Source of the DNA: Helicobacter pametensis ATCC 51478
GTDB taxonomy: Bacteria; Campylobacterota; Campylobacteria; Campylobacterales; Helicobacteraceae
Assembly (NCBI RefSeq): GCF_000518225.1
Contig: NZ_JADE01000006.1
Coordinates: 1-64,000, forward strand
Length of the DNA stretch: 64,000 nt
Direction of reading: 5' to 3'
This document shows, piece after piece, positions 10,180 through 18,216 of this stretch. The translations under genes and the position numbers were made by a program. Numbering within the stretch: position 1 is the stretch's first letter; every line of letters starts with the position of its first letter. The notes beneath the pieces are model-generated. The model made no database searches and was not told where the DNA came from. It saw only the letters and a program-made list of their open reading frames with translations.

Positions 10180-10458
10180 ATGAAATGCCCAGTGTGTGTC
10201 GAAGTTGATTTGTTGATGAGTGAGAGGAGTGGAGTGGAGATTGATTATTGTCCCAAATGTCGTGGAGTATGGCTTGATCGTGGGGAGTTGGATAAAATCA
10301 TTGCCAATTCCGAAGCACCTCAATCACCTTCTAGTGTCTATGATCGAGTGAGAAGAGATGATCGTGGATATGAGCAAGATAGAAGATATGAGAAGGGAGG
10401 GTATTATCATAAGCCCAAGAAGAGAGAATCTTTTTTGAGCGAGTTGTTTGATTTTTGA
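10180..10458 (+). CDS. Small zinc-ribbon (zf-TFIIB-type) protein
   Basis: A 92-residue protein with two CxxC knuckles (C3/C6 and C24/C27) in the pattern MKCPVC...DYCPKCRGVWLDRGEL, which matches the zf-TFIIB family of small bacterial zinc ribbons. The C-terminal half is charged and rich in Y, D, R and K (DRVRRDDRGYEQDRRYEKGG) and is probably disordered. The Shine-Dalgarno is strong (AAAGGAGG, 5 nt from ATG). It is transcribed alone, divergently from dapD and convergently to rsfS. Function is unknown; nucleic-acid binding is only an inference from the fold. Confidence 0.8.
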   Translation: MKCPVCVEVDLLMSERSGVEIDYCPKCRGVWLDRGELDKIIANSEAPQSPSSVYDRVRRDDRGYEQDRRYEKGGYYHKPKKRESFLSELFDF

Positions 10459-10473
10459 TAGATTTTAGGATGG

Positions 10474-10496
10474 CTCTCCCACTGGTTTGGGGAGAG
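10474..10496. terminator. Hairpin between convergent zinc-ribbon gene and rsfS
   Basis: Inverted repeat CTCTCCC / GGGAGAG with a 9-nt loop in the 45-bp gap between two convergent genes. There is no T-tract on either side, so it is a weak candidate for a bidirectional terminator. Confidence 0.35.
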
Positions 10497-10503
10497 GGGG
10501 AGG

Positions 10504-10833
10504 TTAGTTGGGTTTTCCCAAAGTGTTTAGGAATTCTTCAAGATTAAATTTTTGACGGTGTGATTCTGTGAAGATATGGATCATAATATCTCCCAAATCT
10601 GCAATGATCCAATCCTCGCTTTCTTCCTCTGTACCAAAGAATTGCTCTCCTTTGGCTTTTAGTTCTGTTTTGAGTGTATCTAGCAATGCAAAGGAATGTT
10701 TGCCCACAAGTGCTGTGACAATCACCACAAAATCTGTGATATAGTCTTTGCCTCTTAGATCAATGACTTCGATGTTTTCACCCTTTTTGTCTTCTAAAAG
10801 TTGCACGATGTTTTGAATGCGATTTTCTATCAT
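10504..10833 (-). CDS. rsfS: Ribosomal silencing factor RsfS
   Basis: A 109-residue RsfS (Iojap/YbeB) protein. It binds ribosomal protein L14 on the large subunit and blocks subunit joining when nutrients are scarce. The family signatures are visible: IEVIDLRGKDYITDFVVIVTA and EDWIIADLGDIMIHIF. The start has AGGA 6 nt upstream. It lies 39 bp downstream of nadD, the common bacterial nadD-rsfS pairing. Confidence 0.95.
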   Translation of the reverse strand: MIENRIQNIVQLLEDKKGENIEVIDLRGKDYITDFVVIVTALVGKHSFALLDTLKTELKAKGEQFFGTEEESEDWIIADLGDIMIHIFTESHRQKFNLEEFLNTLGKPN

Positions 10834-10872
10834 TAAATGTCCTATGTGGTGGGATATTTCAAGAGAGCGATT

Positions 10873-11439
10873 TTATCTTAAGCCCTTCAAAAAATGAGGC
10901 AAAAATTCCCTTGCTCCCCCTGCTCGAATCTGTGTGGATGATGCGGGAACATCGAATGGGAGTATCTGATAGGAGTGAGGTATAGCAGGGAATCCATCTC
11001 GCTCAAGAAAGACAAATTCTACAAGTTGAGAAAGCAGGGGATAATCATCCCAAGTATGTAGATGCTCTAGATTATCAGCTCCTAAGAGAAAGTAGATTTT
11101 GGAGATATTCAAAATCTTTCGGAGATACTGGATAGTCGTGATTGTGGGGGTGGGGGAATTGCGTTTGATTTCAAAGAGGCAGAGTTTGACTCTAGAATCT
11201 TTGATGTAGGATCGAAGAGATCTCTTTAGCCATTTTGTGCGCTTTTGTGTGCTGTATCTGATGGAATCTTTGAATGGGTTGCGAAAGGCTGGGGTGATGA
11301 GGAATAGTGAAGGATTGAGTGCTTTTAGAGTGATTTGGATTGCTCTAATGTGTCCTAAATGCACAGGATCAAAGCTTCCACCATAGACGACTAGGGTTTG
11401 GATTTTGGGGCGATGTTTGGATAATTTACTTTGAATCAT
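10873..11439 (-). CDS. nadD: Nicotinate-nucleotide adenylyltransferase
   Basis: Transfers AMP from ATP to nicotinate mononucleotide in NAD synthesis. The nucleotidyltransferase signature GGSFDPVHLGH is near the N-terminus and LLGADNLEHLHTW lies mid-protein. The frame is open to 11574, but residues before the Met at 11439 overlap the decayed upstream gene and do not look like NadD; from 11439 the protein has 188 residues. No good Shine-Dalgarno precedes that ATG, so translation may be coupled to the upstream frame, which stops 8 nt earlier. Confidence 0.9.
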   Translation of the reverse strand: MIQSKLSKHRPKIQTLVVYGGSFDPVHLGHIRAIQITLKALNPSLFLITPAFRNPFKDSIRYSTQKRTKWLKRSLRSYIKDSRVKLCLFEIKRNSPTPTITTIQYLRKILNISKIYFLLGADNLEHLHTWDDYPLLSQLVEFVFLERDGFPAIPHSYQILPFDVPASSTQIRAGGAREFLPHFLKGLR

Positions 11440-11447
11440 TTGCTTGT

Positions 11448-12075
11448 TTAGTGATCTTTCGTGATGATTTTGGCTTGTTGATGATTTTCCAAATCGTTTT
11501 TCTCTGTGATTATAGGGGCTTGAAGCCCTGCTTGGGTACAAGAGTTGATGATCCTCCCTATCCCGCTTCCCCATTGCTCTATCAGTCCAAGCTCTCTAAA
11601 CACTCTTGCTATGACTTTATTTCTTGCCTCACTTCGTCCATTTTGAATATCGCTTAGTGTGATTGTATTGGGCAACCCTCCTGGGGAGACAATATTGAGA
11701 ATGTCATCATAGATTCCCACCTTTATGTCTCTACCTGAATTTGTGTAATCTCTGTGGATCAGTGCATTGATAAGAGCCTCACGCAAGGCAATTTGAGGGA
11801 TTTCATAACTATCTTTGCGATATAGTCCTTCAAAGTGTGAGGAGAGATTGAGATGGTTGAGGACAAAGTTTTGTGCGTTTTGTAGGATTGAGAAAATATC
11901 TCCACTATATTCTTTCTTGTCGATAAAAATATTCATCGTTGTGCCTTTGAATCTCGCGCATTTGAGCATACAGTGAGCAAACTTCCCAAGCAAGATAAGC
12001 AATGTATTTGGGCAACTCACGCTTGAGTTCTAGGATTTTGCTTTCCCCAAGCTTGATTTGCTCTCTAAGTGTCAC
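11448..12075 (-). pseudogene. Decayed AlbA_2/RecG-like ATP-binding protein gene
   Basis: This looks like an internally deleted gene of the AlbA_2 (Schlafen-type) transcriptional regulator/RecG-like family. A GTG at 12075, with GGAGA upstream, starts a typical N-terminus (VTLREQIKLGESKILELKRE), but that frame stops near 11915. The family C-terminus lies in another frame: ARFKGTT, IDKKEYSGDIF, ALREALINALIHRDY, SPGGLPN and GLIEQWGSGIGRI, ending at 11448. The middle of the AlbA_2 domain (roughly 450 bp by my memory of the family) is missing around 12010-12025, with a frame change at the junction. The distal 190-codon frame could still make a truncated protein. Confidence 0.75.
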
Positions 12076-12108
12076 TTTGTCTCCATTTCTATTTACTATA
12101 TTTGTCTT

Positions 12109-12870
12109 TTAAAGCACAAAGATCAAAAACACGCTTCCTAGGATGATGCGGTAGATTCCAAAGATTCCATAGCCAAAATGAGAGACAAATCGCACAAAAA
12201 TCTTGATCACACCAAGAGCTGTAATAAAGGCGACAAATCCCCCAATCAGAAGAATCTGAAGATGTTGAGCATCAAGGATTCCTGAATTTTTATAAAGATC
12301 ATAGCCTGTGGCTGCAAACATAGTCGGAATGGCGAGCAAAAAGCTAAATTCTGCAGCGCATTTGCGACTAAGTCCAAGAAGCAATCCTCCCACAATCGTC
12401 GCACCACTGCGTGATGTCCCTGGGATCATCGCCAAAGATTGAAAAAGACCGATCAAAAATGCTTTTTTGTAGCTGATTTCACTGAGGTGCTCAAGTTTGT
12501 GCTGGGGTTTATAGAAGTATTCAATCACGATGAAAACCACTCCTCCAAAGATCAGCATATATGCCACCGTGAGAGGATCAAAAAAATCTTTGACAAATTT
12601 ATAGAGTGTGAGTCCCAAAATCCCTGTAGGGACAAAGCCTACGGCGAGTTTAAACCAAATATCAAGCCCTTGAGTGAGTTTGCGCCAAAACAAAACAAGA
12701 ACAGCTAGGATAGAGCCTAGCTGGATGGCTACTTCAAAGGTTTTGAGAAAATCGCTTTGTGCTAATCCCATAAGTTTTGAAGCCAAGATCATATGTCCTG
12801 TAGAAGAAACGGGCAAGAATTCTGTGATTCCTTCAACGATGCCTAAAATGACTGCATGAATGGTATCCAT
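12109..12870 (-). CDS. uppP: Undecaprenyl-diphosphatase (BacA family)
   Basis: Integral membrane phosphatase that recycles undecaprenyl pyrophosphate to the monophosphate carrier used for cell-wall precursors; its activity lowers bacitracin sensitivity. The 253 residues include the motifs [14 protein letters not shown] (about 13-26) and [10 protein letters not shown], plus several hydrophobic helices. The start has AAGGA 5 nt before the ATG and a TGCTATAAT extended -10 upstream. Confidence 0.97.
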   Translation of the reverse strand: MDTIHAVILGIVEGITEFLPVSSTGHMILASKLMGLAQSDFLKTFEVAIQLGSILAVLVLFWRKLTQGLDIWFKLAVGFVPTGILGLTLYKFVKDFFDPLTVAYMLIFGGVVFIVIEYFYKPQHKLEHLSEISYKKAFLIGLFQSLAMIPGTSRSGATIVGGLLLGLSRKCAAEFSFLLAIPTMFAATGYDLYKNSGILDAQHLQILLIGGFVAFITALGVIKIFVRFVSHFGYGIFGIYRIILGSVFLIFVL

Positions 12871-12905
12871 GAAAATCCTTGGGTTGTGGTTTTTGAAGTG
12901 CTTTC

Positions 12906-12911
12906 ATTATA
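12906..12911 (-). promoter_or_regulatory. Extended -10 promoter of uppP
   Basis: On the minus strand TGCTATAAT is a perfect extended -10 (TGn plus TATAAT), 36 nt before the uppP ATG. A good -35 is not evident, as is usual for this group. Confidence 0.6.
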
Positions 12912-12959
12912 GCAAGTGATAAAATAATGAAATTTCAATACAAGTGGAGCCTTATATCA

Positions 12960-14390
12960 ATGTTTAAAAAGATTTTGATTGCCAATCGTGGTGAGATTGC
13001 CGTGCGAGTGATTCGGGCATGCAAAGACTTGGGAATCAAGTCTGTTGTGATTTATTCTGAAGCAGATAAAGAATCATTACATGTCAAGATGGCTGATTAT
13101 GCCTATGAACTAGAGGGGGATCCAATCGGTGTCTATCTTGATAAGCAGCAAATTTTAAAGATCGCAAAACTTAGTGAGGTAGAAGCTATCCATCCTGGAT
13201 ATGGGTTTTTGTCAGAAAATGCAGACTTTGCACGCCAGGTGCAAGAGAGTGGTTTGGTGTGGATTGGACCAAGTGCTGAGATTATCGAGAAAATGGGAGA
13301 TAAAAATACAGCAAGAGCTTTGATGAAGCAAAGTGGCATACCTATCGTTGAGGGGACAGATCCGCTCAATGATAAAACTCCAGAAGAAATTTTTAAGATC
13401 GCTTCCAAGATTGGCTATCCAGTGATTCTCAAAGCAAGCGCTGGAGGTGGTGGAAGAGGGATTAGGGTGATTGATGATGAGCTTTCATTGCTTGAGGGAT
13501 TTGAGGCATGCAAGAGAGAATCCAAAGCTTTTTTTGGAAATGATGATGTGTTTATGGAGAAATATGTCTCATCTCCACGGCATATTGAATTTCAGATTGT
13601 TGCGGATTTGTATGGCAATGTGATTCATCTAGGTGAGAGAGATTGTTCAATCCAAAGGCGCCATCAAAAACTCATCGAGATCGCACCTAGTCCAAGTATT
13701 GATGAGGGATTGCGCAGAAGGATGGGTGCGGTGGCTGTAGCTGCAGCAAAAGCAGTTGGCTATACCAATATAGGAACCGTTGAGTTTTTGCTTGATGAGC
13801 GCAATCAGTTTTATTTCATGGAGATGAATACACGAATCCAAGTGGAACATGGTGTGACAGAGGAGATCACTGGGATAGATTTGGTGGTGCGTCAGTTGAG
13901 GATTGCTTATGGTGAGATTTTGGAACTCCAGCAGCAAGATATTCAATTTCAAGGATATGCGATTGAGGCAAGAATCAATGCTGAGGATGCAAGGGCAGAG
14001 TTTGCACCAAGTTCTGGAAAGATTGAGGTGTATTATCCAGCACTCGGGCCTTCAGTGAGAGTGGATAGCTGTATTTATAAAGGCTATGAGATCCCACCCT
14101 TTTATGATTCTATGGTCGCAAAACTGATTGTGAGAGCCACAAGCTATGATTTGGCGATCAATAAGCTATCGCGTGCATTGAGCGAATTTACAATCAAGGG
14201 TGTTAAAACAACGATCCCTTTTTTGAAAAATATTTGTCAAGATTCTGTGTTTAGAAGAGGGATCTTTAGCACATCCTATCTTGCATCTAGACTCCAAGAT
14301 CTGATCCCTCAAGAGGAAGAAGATGAACTTGATGAAATCTCAGCGATTGCTGCAGTGATAGCATGGAAAAATCAGGAACGAGATAAATAA
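12960..14390 (+). CDS. accC: Acetyl-CoA carboxylase, biotin carboxylase subunit
   Basis: Carboxylates biotin on AccB using ATP and bicarbonate, the first half of the malonyl-CoA-forming reaction of fatty acid synthesis. From the Met at 12960 the protein has 476 residues and begins MFKKILIANRGEIAVRVIRAC, the canonical N-terminus; the 11-codon extension to 12927 has no ribosome site. The ATP-grasp glycine-rich loop (KASAGGGGRGIRV) and the FMEMNTRIQVEHGVTE block are intact. The stop overlaps the next start (TAATG), so accC heads a long plus-strand operon. Confidence 0.96.
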   Translation: MFKKILIANRGEIAVRVIRACKDLGIKSVVIYSEADKESLHVKMADYAYELEGDPIGVYLDKQQILKIAKLSEVEAIHPGYGFLSENADFARQVQESGLVWIGPSAEIIEKMGDKNTARALMKQSGIPIVEGTDPLNDKTPEEIFKIASKIGYPVILKASAGGGGRGIRVIDDELSLLEGFEACKRESKAFFGNDDVFMEKYVSSPRHIEFQIVADLYGNVIHLGERDCSIQRRHQKLIEIAPSPSIDEGLRRRMGAVAVAAAKAVGYTNIGTVEFLLDERNQFYFMEMNTRIQVEHGVTEEITGIDLVVRQLRIAYGEILELQQQDIQFQGYAIEARINAEDARAEFAPSSGKIEVYYPALGPSVRVDSCIYKGYEIPPFYDSMVAKLIVRATSYDLAINKLSRALSEFTIKGVKTTIPFLKNICQDSVFRRGIFSTSYLASRLQDLIPQEEEDELDEISAIAAVIAWKNQERDK

Positions 14391-15775
14391 TGCAAAACAT
14401 CTACAAAGAGACACGACTTTTGGATAAGCGAGCGATTGATAAATTTCTGCTTAGTGAGGAGATTTTGGTCGAAAATGCCTCCGTGGGACTTAAACATCTC
14501 ATTTCGCAGCTTGTGCATAAAAAAAGTCTGATCTATATTGTGTGTGGTGGGGGGAATAATGGTGCTGATGGACTGGCATTGGCTAGGAAACTTGATGGGG
14601 ATTATGTCATCAAAGTTTATATGGCAGATGAGCCCAAGACTTCACTATGTCAGAGGGAATTTATGCGCGCTAAGGCGATGGGGATCGATTTTGTCAATAA
14701 GCTTTATGCATGTGATGTGGTTGTGGATTGTCTTTATGGGAGTGGATTTAGGGGGGAGCTTTGTGTGGAGATGAGCAGACTTATTGAGGCAATGAATAAG
14801 ATGGCAAAGCTTAGAATCGCATGCGATCTTCCAAGTGGAATCGCACAAAGAGATCTCAAAGTCGCATTCAAAGCTCATCATACTGTGGCAATGGGGGCTT
14901 TGAAGCTTGATTTGTTTGGAGAGAGAGCCAAAGATTATGTCGGAAAGATTTCTGTGGCAGATTTGGGAATCTCAAGAAAACAATATGAGACAAGCTCCAA
15001 AATTAAGCTTTTGGAGAGATCAGATTTGTGCTTGCCACATCGATCTAGACTAGATACACATAAGGGTGAATATGGGCATCTAGCGGTATTGTGCAAAAAC
15101 CATCCTTCAAGCAAGCAGGGAGCTGGTGTGCTTAGTGCGCTTGGTGGTCTTGCTTTTGGGGCTGGACTGGTCTCGCTTATAGGGGAGATTCAAAATCCGC
15201 CCTATAGTGTGATGTGTGATACAAAAATCCCTCAAGATGCATGCGCTATAGCCTTTGGTATGGGTGCTGGGGAGGTAGAGAAGGCAGATTTGGAGCAGTG
15301 CAAACGCTTGCCTTGTGTTTTGGATGCTGATGTGTTTGGTTATGAAGGACTATCTAGTGAGCTTGCAGAGATGAGGCATGTTGTGCTCACCCCTCACATC
15401 AAAGAGTTTGCCAATCTTTTGCGTTTGTGTGGAATTGCGGATATGGAAGTGACTGATGTCAAGATAGATCGAGTGATTTTGGTGGAAGAGTTTTGTATGC
15501 GCTATCCAGAACTCGTGCTTGTGCTCAAAGGTGCTAATACAATCATTGCAAAAGATAAGCAGATCTATATCTGTCCATTTGGGAGCAATAATCTAGCCAA
15601 AGGTGGGAGTGGAGATGTGTTATCTGGGATGATTGCTGCATTGCTAGCCCAAGGATATCAGCCCATGGAAGCTGCGATCAATGGAGTATTGGCTCATGCT
15701 CTTGCATCAGAAAAGATCCCAACTTCCTATGGGTTGAATCCTCAAGATTTGATCGAGGCGATTAAATTTTTATGA
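14390..15775 (+). CDS. nnrDE: Bifunctional NAD(P)HX epimerase / ADP-dependent dehydratase
   Basis: Repairs hydrated NADH and NADPH. The 461-residue protein has an N-terminal YjeF_N epimerase domain (about 1-200; motif CGGGNNGADGLALAR) and a C-terminal kinase-fold ADP-dependent dehydratase domain (about 210-461). The latter carries the signature LAKGGSGDVLSGMIAALLAQG near residue 400-420. The start is coupled to accC (TAATG) and the end overlaps cmoA (ATGA). A full-length fusion, as in most bacteria. Confidence 0.93.
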   Translation: MQNIYKETRLLDKRAIDKFLLSEEILVENASVGLKHLISQLVHKKSLIYIVCGGGNNGADGLALARKLDGDYVIKVYMADEPKTSLCQREFMRAKAMGIDFVNKLYACDVVVDCLYGSGFRGELCVEMSRLIEAMNKMAKLRIACDLPSGIAQRDLKVAFKAHHTVAMGALKLDLFGERAKDYVGKISVADLGISRKQYETSSKIKLLERSDLCLPHRSRLDTHKGEYGHLAVLCKNHPSSKQGAGVLSALGGLAFGAGLVSLIGEIQNPPYSVMCDTKIPQDACAIAFGMGAGEVEKADLEQCKRLPCVLDADVFGYEGLSSELAEMRHVVLTPHIKEFANLLRLCGIADMEVTDVKIDRVILVEEFCMRYPELVLVLKGANTIIAKDKQIYICPFGSNNLAKGGSGDVLSGMIAALLAQGYQPMEAAINGVLAHALASEKIPTSYGLNPQDLIEAIKFL

Positions 15776-16482
15776 AAGATTCACTTTTTATGCAAAAACC
15801 TACCAAGCAGTTTGAATTTGATGAGAGTGTGGCAAGTGTTTTTGATGATATGCTAAATCGTTCCATCCCATTTTATGAGGAACAGATCAAATTACTTGCG
15901 CATTTTGCTTCTCTTGAGCTCTGTGAGGGTGGTAGGGTGTATGATCTGGGGAGTTCGACAGGTAATGTTTTGTTTGCACTCTCTAAGCTTGCACCCAAGG
16001 CAGAATGTATTGGGCTTGATAGTTCGTATGCCATGATTGCACGCTCTATGCTCAAATCACTTGCCTATGGAGGGAATGTGCATTTTGAGGAGGCAAATTT
16101 CTTGGATTATGAGTTTTTGCCCTCAAAAGTGATGATTGCCAATTACACGATGCAATTCGTGCGTCCTCTTCAGAGAGAAAAAATGATCAAAAGAATCTTT
16201 GATGCACTTGAGATGGGAGGAGTGTTTTTGATGGGGGAGAAGGTGATTAGCCATGAAAAAGTGCTTGATCGGGCAATGATTGATTATTATTATTCTTATA
16301 AAAGCTCACAAGGTTACTCACAGATTGAAATTGCCCAAAAAAGGGAAGCCCTTGAGAATGTGCTGATCCCCTACACTCAAGAAGAAAATTTTGCGATGCT
16401 CAAAAATGCTGGATTTTCTCATATTGAGATTCTCTTTAGATGGGTGAATTTTGCTTTAATTTTTGCCAAAAAGGGACATTGA
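15772..16482 (+). CDS. cmoA: Carboxy-S-adenosyl-L-methionine synthase
   Basis: Converts S-adenosylmethionine and prephenate to carboxy-SAM, the donor CmoB uses for the cmo5U34 wobble modification of tRNA. It has 236 residues with the SAM fold motif VYDLGSSTGNVLFALSK and the family N-terminus FEFDESVASVFDDMLNRSIPFYEEQ. Its ATG overlaps the nnrDE stop by 4 nt and its stop overlaps dapE (TGATG). No cmoB is visible in this window. Confidence 0.94.
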   Translation: MKDSLFMQKPTKQFEFDESVASVFDDMLNRSIPFYEEQIKLLAHFASLELCEGGRVYDLGSSTGNVLFALSKLAPKAECIGLDSSYAMIARSMLKSLAYGGNVHFEEANFLDYEFLPSKVMIANYTMQFVRPLQREKMIKRIFDALEMGGVFLMGEKVISHEKVLDRAMIDYYYSYKSSQGYSQIEIAQKREALENVLIPYTQEENFAMLKNAGFSHIEILFRWVNFALIFAKKGH

Positions 16483-17603
16483 TGAGGGTTGAGGAAATTT
16501 TAAAAAAACTAGTTAGTTTTCAAACTGTGACGCCAAATGAATGTGGGATCTATGCGTGGATCATGGATTTTTTGGGAGATCAGTTTGTGTGGGAGCGGAT
16601 GGATTGTGGAGAGGTAAAAAATCTCTTTGGTTACAAAGATTTCGCCCCAACATCATCAAAAAAAATCCATTTATGTTTTGCAGGACATATCGATGTGGTG
16701 CCTGCTGGAGATGGATGGGAGAGTGATCCATTTGAGGCGATTGTAAAGGAAGGCTATCTCTATGGGAGGGGGACTCAGGATATGAAGGGGGGGATTGCAG
16801 CATTTTTGAGTGCAATTTCTGAGTGTGATTTGCAAAATTGTGATTTGATTGTGTCGGTTTTGCTGACAAGTGATGAGGAGGGGGAAGCGATCAATGGGAC
16901 AAGATTTGTGCTTGAAGAGCTGAAGAAGAGAGATTTTTTGCCTGATATTGCGATTGTGGCTGAGCCGACAAGCCAGTCTAAGATCGCTGATGCTATCAAG
17001 GTCGGTCGTCGTGGATCAATCAATGGAATCTTGGAGATTGAGGGGATTCAAGGGCATGTGGCTTATCCTCAGAAATGCTTAAATCCCATCGAGCTTTTGG
17101 GGGCTAGATTGGGGGAGATCGCTGGTGTGAATCTAGATGAGGGAGATGAGCATTTTGAGCCAAGCAAAATCGTTGTGACAGATATTAGAGGAGGGCTTGA
17201 AGTATGTAATGTGACTCCAAGTCATCTTCGTTTGATGTTTAATGTGAGAAACTCTACACAGAGTGATGAGCAGACTTTGCGATCATATCTTGAGCGGGTT
17301 TTAGAGGGTCTTTCTTATACGCTGAAACTCACAACAAGCTCTAGGCCATTTTTGACTCAAAGTCGTTTTTTTGAGATTCTCTCTCAAAGTGCAAAAAAAA
17401 TCACAGGATATTCCCCCTCATCAAGCACAAGTGGTGGGACAAGTGATGCGCGTTATTTCGCAGCCTATGGTGTGGAGGTCTTGGAGCTAGGGGGATTAAA
17501 TGATAGAATCCATGCTAAAAATGAGCGCGTAAAGATTGCAGATTTGGAAATATTGCAAAAGATTTTTTTGGATTTTTTATTTAGTGTGCAAGGAGGCAAG
17601 TGA
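16482..17603 (+). CDS. dapE: Succinyl-diaminopimelate desuccinylase
   Basis: Zinc hydrolase releasing succinate from N-succinyl-LL-diaminopimelate; it supplies lysine and peptidoglycan diaminopimelate. From the coupled ATG at 16482 (TGATG with cmoA) the protein has 373 residues. Metal ligands are visible: H69 and D71 in FAGHIDVVPAGD, D100 in GRGTQDMKGG, and the catalytic/ligand pair E132-E133 in TSDEEGEA. The frame extends back to 16440, but that part lies inside cmoA and lacks family similarity. It pairs functionally with dapD. Confidence 0.96.
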   Translation: MRVEEILKKLVSFQTVTPNECGIYAWIMDFLGDQFVWERMDCGEVKNLFGYKDFAPTSSKKIHLCFAGHIDVVPAGDGWESDPFEAIVKEGYLYGRGTQDMKGGIAAFLSAISECDLQNCDLIVSVLLTSDEEGEAINGTRFVLEELKKRDFLPDIAIVAEPTSQSKIADAIKVGRRGSINGILEIEGIQGHVAYPQKCLNPIELLGARLGEIAGVNLDEGDEHFEPSKIVVTDIRGGLEVCNVTPSHLRLMFNVRNSTQSDEQTLRSYLERVLEGLSYTLKLTTSSRPFLTQSRFFEILSQSAKKITGYSPSSSTSGGTSDARYFAAYGVEVLELGGLNDRIHAKNERVKIADLEILQKIFLDFLFSVQGGK

Positions 17604-18208
17604 TGAAAGAAGCAAGGATTGATGTCAATCAGGCTGTTTGTGCAGATCCTGTGGCGAAAGTCAAGGCTGTTTTGGAGCAAATTCGAGATCAAAATATTGC
17701 TGTGAGTAGGGTTGAGATTTTTGGAGATCATGCATTAGAAGCCATTGAGAATTTTTTGATCAATAATGGCTATATCATCGAAACAGTGGGGGATGAGCAT
17801 AAATTTAGCATCACTCTTAAGGGAAAAGAAGAGGTTGAGGTACTTGAATTTTTGGAGGAGAAGGCTATTAGCTTAGAGGATAAGGTATTGTTCCTCAAAG
17901 AAGATCGTATTGGAGATGGTGAGTTTGGCAAAAAGCTTTTAGATCGTATGATTGTTGCACTTGCAGAGGGTGGTGTATTTCCCAAAGAGATTTTGCTTCT
18001 TAATCGTGCTGTGTTGTTGTGTTCAGATACCAATCGAGAAGCAATGGAAGAGCTTCAATATATGCAGCGCAAAGGTGTGAAGATCTTGGCATGCAGAACA
18101 TGTCTAGAGCATTATGGAATCCTCAATCGTATGCAAGTGGGTGAAGTATCCTCCGCATCCATTATCATGCAAAAAATGATGAACACATCTGCTGTGATTA
18201 GTCTTTAG
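17603..18208 (+). CDS. yedF: YedF-type selenium-metabolism protein
   Basis: A 201-residue two-domain protein. The N-terminus is TusA-like (RIDVNQAVCADPVAKVKAVL). The C-terminus is DsrE-like, with KVLFLKEDRIGDGEFGKKLL and the cysteine motif ILACRTCLEHYGI. Proteins of this architecture are called YedF and travel with selD, as here. The start follows AGGAGG by 6 nt and overlaps the dapE stop (TGATG). The usual TusA CPxP motif is altered to C-A-D-P, so classic persulfide transfer at that site is doubtful. The biochemical role is not established; selenium handling is inferred from the neighbour. Confidence 0.85.
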   Translation: MKEARIDVNQAVCADPVAKVKAVLEQIRDQNIAVSRVEIFGDHALEAIENFLINNGYIIETVGDEHKFSITLKGKEEVEVLEFLEEKAISLEDKVLFLKEDRIGDGEFGKKLLDRMIVALAEGGVFPKEILLLNRAVLLCSDTNREAMEELQYMQRKGVKILACRTCLEHYGILNRMQVGEVSSASIIMQKMMNTSAVISL

Positions 18209-18216
18209 GAAAAAAG

